Of a stretch of DNA of 24,866 nucleotides, positions 1-7,408 are shown piece after piece (the stretch's first letter is position 1; the number at the start of each line of letters is the position of its first letter). Source of the stretch: a virus; the IMG/VR virus record IMGVR_UViG_3300008107_000452, positions 1 to 24,866 of that record; one strand, given 5' to 3'. A program made the position numbers and the translations under genes. Under the pieces are notes generated by a model. That model saw only the letters and a program-made list of their open reading frames with translations, was not told the origin of the DNA and made no database searches.

Positions 1-378
1 TTCAAAAACTCTTGTTTGAATTTTTTTAGTACCTTCGGCGTTGGTTAATATGATTGAATTTTTAAACTTCTGCCAATTGATGACAAAAGAAGTATCTAAC
101 ACTCCACCATTTTCTTCTTTAACTAATTCGTTAAGAGCATTTATAGTGTATAATGTATTAGATTCTTTTTTTCTATGTATTAAGATTGTATTTTCCAACG
201 GAGTATCCGGTTGGAATGCTGTATCAATATTGTACGTGATGAATAATTCATCTAAATTCGCCTTATTTTGGAGAATATAAATGTAATTATAAACGATGTG
301 GTAAGTTTCACGGATTAATTGTAAAGTATTTTGTAACTCACCCTTCGTTGTAAACGTACACAAAAGTTGTGTTTTCAT
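1..378 (-). CDS. Conserved phage protein of unknown function, N-terminal part (3' end off window)
   Basis: An open frame of 126 codons begins with ATG at 376-378 and runs off the left edge without a stop, so the protein is incomplete. It starts MKTQLLCTFTTKGEL and contains LENTILIHRKKESNTLYTINAL and a GGVLDTSFVINW segment. It reads as a soluble, mixed alpha/beta protein with no signal peptide or membrane segment. From memory, similar sequences with an 'IL.HRKK..NTLYTINALN' core occur in T4-like marine phages without a known function; I could not check this. The start is supported by a purine-rich GAAGGG about ten bases upstream and by an ATATTTATA element at 409-416. It follows the large multidomain gene after a gap of 68 bases and probably has its own transcript. 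Confidence 0.75.
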   Translation of the reverse strand, partial: MKTQLLCTFTTKGELQNTLQLIRETYHIVYNYIYILQNKANLDELFITYNIDTAFQPDTPLENTILIHRKKESNTLYTINALNELVKEENGGVLDTSFVINWQKFKNSIILTNAEGTKKIQTRVFE

Positions 379-408
379 CGGTTCTATCCCTTCTTTTTTT
401 AATTCATC

Positions 409-416
409 TATAAATA
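409..416 (-). promoter_or_regulatory. ATATTTATA element upstream of the left-edge gene
   Basis: The minus strand reads GATATTTATAGATGAATT; the first T of TATTTATA lies 38 bases before the start codon at 378. It is one of seven copies placed 27-38 bases before start codons in this window. The core GATATTTATAG is identical to the copy at 17737-17744. The role as a late promoter -10 box is inferred. Confidence 0.5.
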
Positions 417-446
417 TCAAAAAACAAAGGGAAGGATAAAAACAGG

Positions 447-3400
447 TTATTTTGATTTTCTATCGTAAACTCCTTTAGATTCGAAGCAATTTTGCATATC
501 ATCGGACCAGTCAATTGTTGTAGATGTTGGTGATGTTGGACCATCTTTTCCTCTATATGTTTTTTTACCTACTCGCTTTCTTACACCACCTTTGGTTAGA
601 GAGTATATTATTACAACCTTTCCACTTACTTCACCATCTTCATTATATGAATATTCTTCATTATCAAAATCTAATTCAAATAAATCTTCCAACTCTCTAG
701 TATCTTCTACATCCAAACAACTTTTAATTGTATTAGCATCAACATCAAGGCCCTCCATAGTTAAATTTGTACTTCTTTTTAAGATTTGATGAATATCATT
801 TTCATCTTTAGGTTCGTTTATTTTATCTAAATGGTACAAATCATTTGCATCTCTAAAAGCAAGTAAATCACCTACCTTCTTTTTTTTGCCATTTGTAGAT
901 TTACCAACTAGTGTATTTAACTGCTTATATGTTTCGGTTTGAGTATCTAATGATTTTTTTCTTAGTTCACCCAATAGTTTTCCAGTATCTAAACTTTTTG
1001 GTATTTTTGTTTTATATTTTTTATCTAATTTGTTTGCACTAATTCCTAATGCTTTTTCAAGACTAGCTATCTTTGTTAAATCACTTTTATCTTTAACTTT
1101 TTTAGATGATAATTCTGCTAATTTATATTTGTATCTCTCATATGAAGCTGCTCTTTCAATTAGCTTTCGTTGGTCATCATTAAGTAAACTTGTATTATTT
1201 TTATTAGATGCAATATTACATAATACTCTAAGGGATGATATTGATTTTATTTTTGTTTGTCCTTTTTTTGTGTTCTTCCAATTAATAAAATTAGATACAT
1301 ATTCTATTCTACTTTGTTTAATTATTTTTTCAGAATTATTTAATGATTTTAAATCATCTGCTGCTTGTGCTTTTTCTTCATCGGTAGATGCTGATATTTT
1401 TTTATCTTTTAATGCTACTTTAAGTTTTGCAACAGTTTCATACTCAGGATATTTAGATGTAATTTCATTTAATTGTTTTTCCGCTGCTATTTCATCTCTA
1501 CTTTTCTTTCTTTTTTCACCCAACATACTTTCCATAACTATCATAGAAAAATCATCGGTATATGATGCGGCGTTTTCTTCTTTTAAATTTTTTATCTTAT
1601 TAATATTATCCTCATTTAATTTAAAATATTTTGCTGTATCATTACGCTGTGATAATTCCTTACTAAGTTGATTCATTTCGTTTGGTGTAACTTCAGAAAA
1701 ATGTTTTGCATTAACTGCAGATACAGTTTTATAATTTGCTTCAATTTCGGTAATAGCTTTTAGGTTTTCATCTAATATGGCCATTGCTTTCTGATGTGTT
1801 TTTTTATCAATTAAACCGAAACTAAGCATATCGTTTAAACGATTTTTATTTTGAATAAAATCATAATTTAAAGTTGAATTACCTTGAATATCTTTTAATG
1901 TTTTTTTATCAGAATGACCACAATAAACAACATTACCATTTTCATCAACACTCATAACAACAGTATCAGCAGCGTTTTCACCACCACCACCTGCAGCAAT
2001 CCATTCTATTAATTTTTGTTTTGGTACTTCAAATGTAATACCAGTACCTTTATCATGAATAAAACATTTACCATTTTCAGGAACAGCACTTGCAATATCT
2101 ATCATATTTTGTTTATCGCCCTTAATACCGGTTGGGGTTGTATCTAATTCAGAATTAGTTTTACCAACTTTAGTTTGAGTTCCACCAAATGTGTGAATTT
2201 TAGATGTTTTACCAAATCCTTTTTCTTGTGCATTAGTAACAGCGTCTTGTATTCTATTAAATTTAGTACGAGCACTTCTAGCCGCAATTACACAACTTTG
2301 ATAACAATCCTTACTTTTAATGTCAGGAGGAACTACTATTCGTGTCTTTCCTGAAACTTTCTTTTGTTCAGACCCCAATTTAGTTGGACAAAATTTATTA
2401 TGCATTAACCTAGCTAAATCATCTTCTGACATATCAGAGTATCTTTCTAATATTTTAACACCTTCATTTGAACCATTTTCATTGAAGCAAGAACCGGCAT
2501 TACCAGGAGCTACCCACCAAGAACCTTGAACATATCCTTTATTAAATGCTGTTTGTGCGGATGGGTTTTCAGATAATAATACAAGCTCTCCACTTTTTGT
2601 TTTAGGATATAATTCATTTTGAATCTTTTCTAATTCTTTCGGGTCTCTATTTGTATATGGATATTTTTCTTGAGATTGTTCACCATCAATAGGTTCTTCA
2701 ATTCCACCATCCATAGGTTCTTCAGTAGAAGCTGCTTTTGCTTTTGCCGTTGCTTTCTTTTGTTTACTAGTGTCAATTGTTTGTACTTTTATTTTTTTAC
2801 CTCTTGCAGTAGTTTTGTTTACAACTGCTTCAAATAAAAGATATGTCAAACTTTCATCACCTTCAATTAATACTTTTTCAACTACACTTTCAGTTGCAAC
2901 ATATTGTGCAGGCCCACCAGGAGTATCTGAGTAATATCCACCACCAATACTGTAAATTACACCACCGTCTTTTGTTGAAGGTTCTTTTGGTTCAGGTAAT
3001 TTTTCAGTTTCTTTTGGTTCTTCTTTTTTACCTTTCAACATATCATCAACTAAATCAGCATGCCCCTCACCTGCAACTACAACTGGTATTTTACCTTGTG
3101 CAGATAATTCTTTTTGTTTTTTAATAATATTAAGGTCTCTTGCTTTATTAAATGCAACCTGAACATCATTTACTCCGGTTTCTCTATCGCCATTATCTTC
3201 TGGAAATGATAATCTATATAGTGTATCTTTATCTTGTTCAGATGGATTATCCCAATTTTGTATTGGTGGGAATCCAGCTTCTTTAGCTGCATCTTGTAAG
3301 AATTGTTTACCTTCATCATCTAAAAATTTAGATGGCTTCATCGTATCAGTACCCTCACCTTGTCCAATCATACTAGCCCAATTACCAGCTTTGATTTTAC

Positions 3401-5165
3401 TTTGTGAAAGACCAGTTTGTTTCTCTTGTGATTTATATAATTCAGATTCAGGTTTGTGTACATCTAATGCATCTCCATCAAAACTATCCACACCCGCACC
3501 CATTTCTTTAAATTTTTCTTGTGCAGGTATCATTTCATCGTTGAACTCCAATTCACCACTATTACCGGTTGCACCACCTTCACCAACAAATACAATATCT
3601 TTCCATTTTTCTTTTGGTACGGTTGCTTTTACCTGATTTACAATATCATCAACCATTTTTTCGTTTCTATGAACGGTTCCAAAAAGATATCCGCCACCTT
3701 CAAATTCAATTGTTTTAATTTCTTTACCAGATTGCTCACCTTTAAATGTTTTTACATTTGATTCAGGATCAGTTTCATTTGGTTTTACTTCTGCTGCTTT
3801 TGGTTCAACTACATCTTCCTTATTAGCATCTGCTTTTTTAGCCGCTACACCCTGTTCTTCTGCAAATTGATTACACATCGGAATAGCATCTTTAATATCC
3901 TGGTCAATTACTTGCACCTTCATTGGTATTTGTGCATCCGGATGTTTTGCATTATATGCTGCAATCGCCGCCCATCTATGGTGACCATCAATTACATATC
4001 CATCTCTACTCACATAAATTGGTGCGGTAATTTTTGGATGACTAGGGTCTTCTTCTAAAGCTCCCATCATACCTACAACTTTTGGACCAACTAATTCCGA
4101 TTGAGTTGCTTTTAATTTATCAGCAGGAACTTCGGTTTGAGTTACTGTAATTCCTTTTTCTTTCAACATTTTTTTGAATAATGGTTCAGTATCTACTTCA
4201 CCATCTTTATCAACAGGCATTTCTGCTGCCGGAGTTCCAGGTTGTGGTTTACCTTTAAATTGTGGCATCTCTGCTCTTGGAATGCCTAAATTATCATCAC
4301 AATATAAGTTAGTACCAGGTACGGTAATTTGACAAAGGTTAATATTTGGTGCTTTTTCACCTTTAGCTTTTGCATCCGCAACCATTTGTTGTACCTTTGA
4401 TATATCGGTATTAAATTTATCTAAGTCTTCTTTATCAATTCCATCTGGTATATCAGATTCACCACCAAATGTATCAGGATCGGCTTCTGGTATTTCACTT
4501 TGAACATCTACCGCAGGAATTGGATTAAAATCATCTTCTGTCTTTTCAGGTTCAACTTCTTTTTCAGCTTCTTTATCTTGTTTTTCAGCATCTTTTGCCA
4601 ATTGAGCAAGAGTTTCTTTTTCTTTATCCAAACGAACACCCATTGCAGGGTCCAATTTAGGGTCAAACATTGTAGCTGCTTTTTTGATTGGGTCTTCTTG
4701 TGGAGCTTCACCTTGTTCACCACCTTTATCACTTTTTGGTTCTTCAGGTTTTTGTGGTTGATTCTGACCTCCTAAATCTTTATTAAGTGAATCTCTTTCA
4801 TCCGAACCTTCTGGTGGAAGTAATCTTTCTGCTGCTTTTCTTCCAGGATGGTCTTTTGGTAATCTTAAAAGATTTCCAACTAAACCTTCGGTATCTTCTC
4901 CCTTTGCGTTTTTATATTTTACGGTTTTATTTAATATAGGATTTTTGAAAGTACCTTCTGCTTCTTTAACATACTTTTCCGGTGTCTTTCCTTTCTCAGT
5001 CAATAAGTTTTCAATTAACTGATTTTTAATATGAGATAACCCCATTTCAGAAAGTACAATACCCAACTCTTTTAAGTGGGTTGGGTTCTTTGGGTTTGGC
5101 ATTCCATTATCAACTCGGAAAGCCCATTCAGAAAGAATTTCATTAATTAATTGAGATACATTCAT
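447..5165 (-). CDS. Very large multidomain phage protein (1572 aa) with ParB-like and possible TraB/GumN-like modules
   Basis: No signal peptide or membrane segment is visible. Residues 1-45 form a compact start (LINEILSEWAFRVDNGMPNP). Residues 50-260 are a charged, Pro/Glu/Lys-rich linker. Residues 345-440 resemble the ParB/sulfiredoxin nuclease fold: YVSRDGYVIDGHHRWAA at 384-400 has the DGHHR signature. Residues 475-712 carry GTVH (496-499), IVFVGEGG (524-531) and VVVAGEGH (695-702), spaced like TraB/GumN/Tiki-type proteins (weaker call). Residues 860-1100 are Cys-containing and unrecognised. Residues 1130-1450 are Lys-rich and helical, and the last 120 residues are acidic. It starts six bases after the nuclease stop, so the two are probably cotranscribed. 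Size and mosaic make-up suggest a virion-packaged or polyprotein-like effector. That role is inference; the reading frame is certain. Confidence 0.7.
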   Translation of the reverse strand: MNVSQLINEILSEWAFRVDNGMPNPKNPTHLKELGIVLSEMGLSHIKNQLIENLLTEKGKTPEKYVKEAEGTFKNPILNKTVKYKNAKGEDTEGLVGNLLRLPKDHPGRKAAERLLPPEGSDERDSLNKDLGGQNQPQKPEEPKSDKGGEQGEAPQEDPIKKAATMFDPKLDPAMGVRLDKEKETLAQLAKDAEKQDKEAEKEVEPEKTEDDFNPIPAVDVQSEIPEADPDTFGGESDIPDGIDKEDLDKFNTDISKVQQMVADAKAKGEKAPNINLCQITVPGTNLYCDDNLGIPRAEMPQFKGKPQPGTPAAEMPVDKDGEVDTEPLFKKMLKEKGITVTQTEVPADKLKATQSELVGPKVVGMMGALEEDPSHPKITAPIYVSRDGYVIDGHHRWAAIAAYNAKHPDAQIPMKVQVIDQDIKDAIPMCNQFAEEQGVAAKKADANKEDVVEPKAAEVKPNETDPESNVKTFKGEQSGKEIKTIEFEGGGYLFGTVHRNEKMVDDIVNQVKATVPKEKWKDIVFVGEGGATGNSGELEFNDEMIPAQEKFKEMGAGVDSFDGDALDVHKPESELYKSQEKQTGLSQSKIKAGNWASMIGQGEGTDTMKPSKFLDDEGKQFLQDAAKEAGFPPIQNWDNPSEQDKDTLYRLSFPEDNGDRETGVNDVQVAFNKARDLNIIKKQKELSAQGKIPVVVAGEGHADLVDDMLKGKKEEPKETEKLPEPKEPSTKDGGVIYSIGGGYYSDTPGGPAQYVATESVVEKVLIEGDESLTYLLFEAVVNKTTARGKKIKVQTIDTSKQKKATAKAKAASTEEPMDGGIEEPIDGEQSQEKYPYTNRDPKELEKIQNELYPKTKSGELVLLSENPSAQTAFNKGYVQGSWWVAPGNAGSCFNENGSNEGVKILERYSDMSEDDLARLMHNKFCPTKLGSEQKKVSGKTRIVVPPDIKSKDCYQSCVIAARSARTKFNRIQDAVTNAQEKGFGKTSKIHTFGGTQTKVGKTNSELDTTPTGIKGDKQNMIDIASAVPENGKCFIHDKGTGITFEVPKQKLIEWIAAGGGGENAADTVVMSVDENGNVVYCGHSDKKTLKDIQGNSTLNYDFIQNKNRLNDMLSFGLIDKKTHQKAMAILDENLKAITEIEANYKTVSAVNAKHFSEVTPNEMNQLSKELSQRNDTAKYFKLNEDNINKIKNLKEENAASYTDDFSMIVMESMLGEKRKKSRDEIAAEKQLNEITSKYPEYETVAKLKVALKDKKISASTDEEKAQAADDLKSLNNSEKIIKQSRIEYVSNFINWKNTKKGQTKIKSISSLRVLCNIASNKNNTSLLNDDQRKLIERAASYERYKYKLAELSSKKVKDKSDLTKIASLEKALGISANKLDKKYKTKIPKSLDTGKLLGELRKKSLDTQTETYKQLNTLVGKSTNGKKKKVGDLLAFRDANDLYHLDKINEPKDENDIHQILKRSTNLTMEGLDVDANTIKSCLDVEDTRELEDLFELDFDNEEYSYNEDGEVSGKVVIIYSLTKGGVRKRVGKKTYRGKDGPTSPTSTTIDWSDDMQNCFESKGVYDRKSK

Positions 5166-5171
5166 AATTCA

Positions 5172-5780
5172 TTAAAATTTATGGTCAGCTGGTTCACATA
5201 TCATTTCTAATTCGTCCCAATGAAATTTTGGTTTTTCATTTAGAAATACAAAACATTTCCATTTATTTGATTTTTCAAAGTAAACGTGTTTTTGTAAATG
5301 TGATGGGATTGCTGCCCCAGTTGGTACTCTTTTAACAGGAGTATCAAAGAAAGTTTTTATTAAAACGGTGATTGGTTCTACATCATCCCACTTACGAATT
5401 TGTTCTTCTAACATTCTCCACTCACCTCTATTAAGATATTGATTTTGCATTATTGAATTTAAGTATGAAAACGTCTGCTTCAAATTCACTTCATTATCAG
5501 AGAACGTTGCTGCAGGTGCTCCATGTCCTTTATCGTAAACATTTCCTTTATAATCTTCACCATCCGAAGTTTTGATTCCTTTTTCAGTATAGAAATCCAT
5601 ATGACCTCTATTAACGTTTGTAGGTCTATTAGTTGAACGATACTTAATGATTAGGGGTTGTTCCAACGATTGTGAATAAAGTATATCAAACACTTCATTC
5701 TTAACTCTCACATCAGGTAGTTGTGCAAATGTTACTACCGAAATCAATAAAAACGATAAAAGGAACGTTACTTTCTTCAT
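5172..5780 (-). CDS. Exported DNA/RNA non-specific endonuclease (NUC1 / Serratia nuclease family)
   Basis: A 202-residue protein. Residues 1-19 are a clear signal peptide (MKK, a long hydrophobic core, then TFA before Q20), so it should leave the cytoplasm. The catalytic core matches the Serratia nuclease pattern: YDKGHGAPA at 82-90 supplies the general-base His86, and LNRGEW at 116-121 supplies the metal-binding Asn117. MLEEQ at 123-127 supplies Glu125, the same eight-residue step as Asn119 to Glu127 in the Serratia enzyme. The usual DRGH motif is DKGH here. The family cuts DNA and RNA without sequence preference using Mg. The frame is open upstream to 5846, but that start would overlap the polymerase gene and bury the signal peptide, so I chose 5780. 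A promoter-like element lies at 5805-5812. A phage nuclease sent to the periplasm or outside is unusual. Confidence 0.85.
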   Translation of the reverse strand: MKKVTFLLSFLLISVVTFAQLPDVRVKNEVFDILYSQSLEQPLIIKYRSTNRPTNVNRGHMDFYTEKGIKTSDGEDYKGNVYDKGHGAPAATFSDNEVNLKQTFSYLNSIMQNQYLNRGEWRMLEEQIRKWDDVEPITVLIKTFFDTPVKRVPTGAAIPSHLQKHVYFEKSNKWKCFVFLNEKPKFHWDELEMICEPADHKF

Positions 5781-5804
5781 ATTATAGCATATTTTTGTAT
5801 ATAC

Positions 5805-5812
5805 TATAAATA
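5805..5812 (-). promoter_or_regulatory. ATATTTATA element upstream of the nuclease gene
   Basis: The minus strand reads CATATTTATAGTATATAC. The first T of TATTTATA is 32 bases before the chosen nuclease start at 5780. It lies in the gap between the polymerase stop and the nuclease start, which supports the internal start. Confidence 0.5.
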
Positions 5813-5818
5813 TGTTCT

Positions 5819-7099
5819 TTAGAGGTTTCCGTAATCCTTTCCCCAACTAGCTTTGACAGGAAACCCACCTTCTTCAATTATCACTTTCAATCCTTTAATC
5901 ATCTCTTTATCCACATCAGTAGGTACATCAAAAAGAAACGAGTCATAAGTGTAAAGATTTAGTGTAATTCCACTTCCTTTAATATACTCCAATATTCTTA
6001 CCATCTTATCCACATTCATTTCAGTTTCTACCGCTTGTAGTAGATAGTTAAATACTTTTTGTGGGTTTGGTTGTTCAATCCACTCCAAAGGAATAATACG
6101 ATGGGGTGTTTGTAAGTACCCCAGCTTTTGTGTTTCAATCCATAGGTTATCAATATAATCAGCTACGGCGTTGAAGTATGGAATTTGGCGGAAATCATCA
6201 TCAATACCACCATATAATAATTGGAACGTAACCCCTTTGGATTCCTCAACACTACATCCATATTGGTCAGCTAACCATTGGTGTACGTTACCATCCGGCA
6301 TTTGGAATTTAACCAACTTACCAATAAGACGAGGGTGATACGCATTGTAGTCCATTTGTAGGAATATACCATCCGAAACAAAACAATCTCTACTACCATC
6401 CGATTTATTCAATGCAGCATAGTTTACACCACCATGACGATTAGATGGACGACCTGTTATCGTAAATGGATTGTATTCGGTATATACCATATCTCCTTTT
6501 AAGTGTTTCTGGGCTTGGGGCCATCTATCAATGAATTTTTCCGCTACGACCCGAATCCCAAATCGTTCAATATCTGAAAGGGTAGGTAGGAATGTATCGT
6601 TGTACCAATTATAGGTTTTAGTTTTTTCTCTCCTATGTTTTTTTAATTCCGGTTCTATCACTTCCGCAAGTTTAAGAATGGGAATAGATTGAATGATGTC
6701 TTCTTTGTAACCTTTGTGTAATAAAGGAGCTACTAATTGTTGTAGTGGTTGAGAGTAGTCTATCGTTTCTCCGGTTTTAAGAAAATGCGCCGTATCAACA
6801 TCATTCAATCCTTCCCTAACATTTAGAGATTGTAGTAGCTTTTTCTTTTGGAATACCCACTTTTCTCCATTGGTATTCAAAACACCCTCTATTAGTGATT
6901 TAGAGAGTGACAGCGCATCAGTATGTTTATGTGGTAGAATATACCTATCTTCCACAGTTCGTACAAATATAAAGGAGATATCGGTGTTTAATGGGTGTTT
7001 GTCATTATCTACCCAAAGTGGATACCAAATGGATATTTCGTTTTCCAATCTTTCCTTCAATTCATTCAACTCACCAATATTTTCCACTATTCTTATCAT
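5819..7099 (-). CDS. Compact, divergent family A (PolA-type) DNA polymerase, 426 aa
   Basis: Polymerase palm and fingers motifs of family A are in order. TITGRPSN (213-220) matches the T-GRPSS region. Motif A is QMDYNAYHPRLIG (248-260) with catalytic Asp250. Motif B is KGVTFQLLYGG (288-298), with Lys288, Phe292 and Tyr296 spaced as K758/F762/Y766 of Klenow. FNYLLQAVETE (350-360) fits the N..Q...E helix, and motif C is YTYDSFLFDV (383-392) with Asp386. The first 170 residues look like a degenerate 3'-5' exonuclease domain without the DxE active site; there is no 5' nuclease. Differences from Klenow: the steric-gate Glu710 position is His255, the Arg754 position is Val284, and the motif C Glu883 position is Ser387. 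It overlaps the upstream small gene by 29 bases. It probably synthesises phage DNA, though its place among late genes is odd. Confidence 0.85.
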   Translation of the reverse strand: MIRIVENIGELNELKERLENEISIWYPLWVDNDKHPLNTDISFIFVRTVEDRYILPHKHTDALSLSKSLIEGVLNTNGEKWVFQKKKLLQSLNVREGLNDVDTAHFLKTGETIDYSQPLQQLVAPLLHKGYKEDIIQSIPILKLAEVIEPELKKHRREKTKTYNWYNDTFLPTLSDIERFGIRVVAEKFIDRWPQAQKHLKGDMVYTEYNPFTITGRPSNRHGGVNYAALNKSDGSRDCFVSDGIFLQMDYNAYHPRLIGKLVKFQMPDGNVHQWLADQYGCSVEESKGVTFQLLYGGIDDDFRQIPYFNAVADYIDNLWIETQKLGYLQTPHRIIPLEWIEQPNPQKVFNYLLQAVETEMNVDKMVRILEYIKGSGITLNLYTYDSFLFDVPTDVDKEMIKGLKVIIEEGGFPVKASWGKDYGNL

Positions 7100-7337
7100 C
7101 CTTCTTTGCAGCTTTTGCTTTTTCTAATGTTGATTGCTTTTTTGCCAACTTAGCTTCCTTTTGTTGTTTTTTTAACGCCTTTTCATAATGTGGCGGAAAC
7201 TTATTTATAACCTCTATCGGTCCATTTGGAAACTTCTTTAAATCATATTTCCACACAGATTCACACCCATCATCATCTTTATAGGTTACTTCAAATTTTA
7301 CAGGCTTTTCTTTTGCCGGTTCAGGCCACCTTCCCAT
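7071..7337 (-). CDS. Small lysine-rich protein, function unknown
   Basis: I place the start at 7335-7337, giving 88 residues beginning MGRWPEPAKEKPVKFEVTY. The frame is open to an earlier ATG at 7376, but a host-type promoter (7354-7385) would start the RNA at about 7347-7350, inside that longer frame, so the later ATG is the usable one. The first half (FEVTYKDDDGCESVWKYDL) looks like a short beta unit; the second half, from about residue 45, is a Lys/Ala-rich helix that may bind nucleic acid. The last codons overlap the polymerase start by 29 bases in another frame, so the two are likely translationally coupled. I do not recognise the family; a polymerase accessory role is only suggested by position. 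Confidence 0.7.
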   Translation of the reverse strand: MGRWPEPAKEKPVKFEVTYKDDDGCESVWKYDLKKFPNGPIEVINKFPPHYEKALKKQQKEAKLAKKQSTLEKAKAAKKDDKNSGKYW

Positions 7338-7353
7338 ATAAAACAAATTTATA

Positions 7354-7385
7354 CAAATATACGAAAAAATCCCCAAATTACCAAA
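7354..7385 (-). promoter_or_regulatory. Bacteroidota-type promoter for the small gene and polymerase
   Basis: On the minus strand TTTG (7385-7382) is followed after exactly 20 bases by TATATTTG (7361-7354). This matches the Bacteroidota consensus TTTG-N19/20-TAnnTTTG. It shares the block ATTTTTTCGTATATTTGTAT with the tmRNA promoter. The -33 box lies in the loop of the tmRNA terminator. Confidence 0.7.
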
Positions 7386-7400
7386 TGTAAAATGGGGATT
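7364..7400 (-). terminator. Rho-independent terminator of the tmRNA
   Basis: The minus strand reads AATCCCCA (7400-7393), a 17-base loop, then TGGGGATT (7375-7368) running into a T tract at 7369-7364. It begins nine bases after the encoded CCA. The structure overlaps the next promoter. Confidence 0.8.
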
Positions 7401-7408
7401 CTAAAAAG

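Noticed and set aside
383-440. Possible terminator hairpin between the giant gene and the left-edge gene (ATCCCTTC with GGGAAGGAT)
   Set aside because: Pairing is imperfect, the loop is about 40 bases, and it encloses the promoter-like element; not convincing.
1030-1671. A 213-codon plus-strand ORF
   Set aside because: Antisense to the Lys/Glu-rich part of the giant protein; its Phe/Leu/Ser-rich composition is what the reverse of that coding sequence gives.
5805-5812. T4 late promoter TATAAATA on the plus strand
   Set aside because: All genes are on the minus strand, and the element recurs in front of minus-strand starts, so it is read as TATTTATA in the sense direction.
5781-5846. Upstream extension of the nuclease ORF
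   Set aside because: It would overlap the polymerase end and place 22 residues ahead of a clear signal peptide; the promoter-like box also lies inside it.
7338-7376. Longer start for the small lysine-rich gene
   Set aside because: The -7 box of its promoter lies inside this extension, so the transcript would begin after the ATG.
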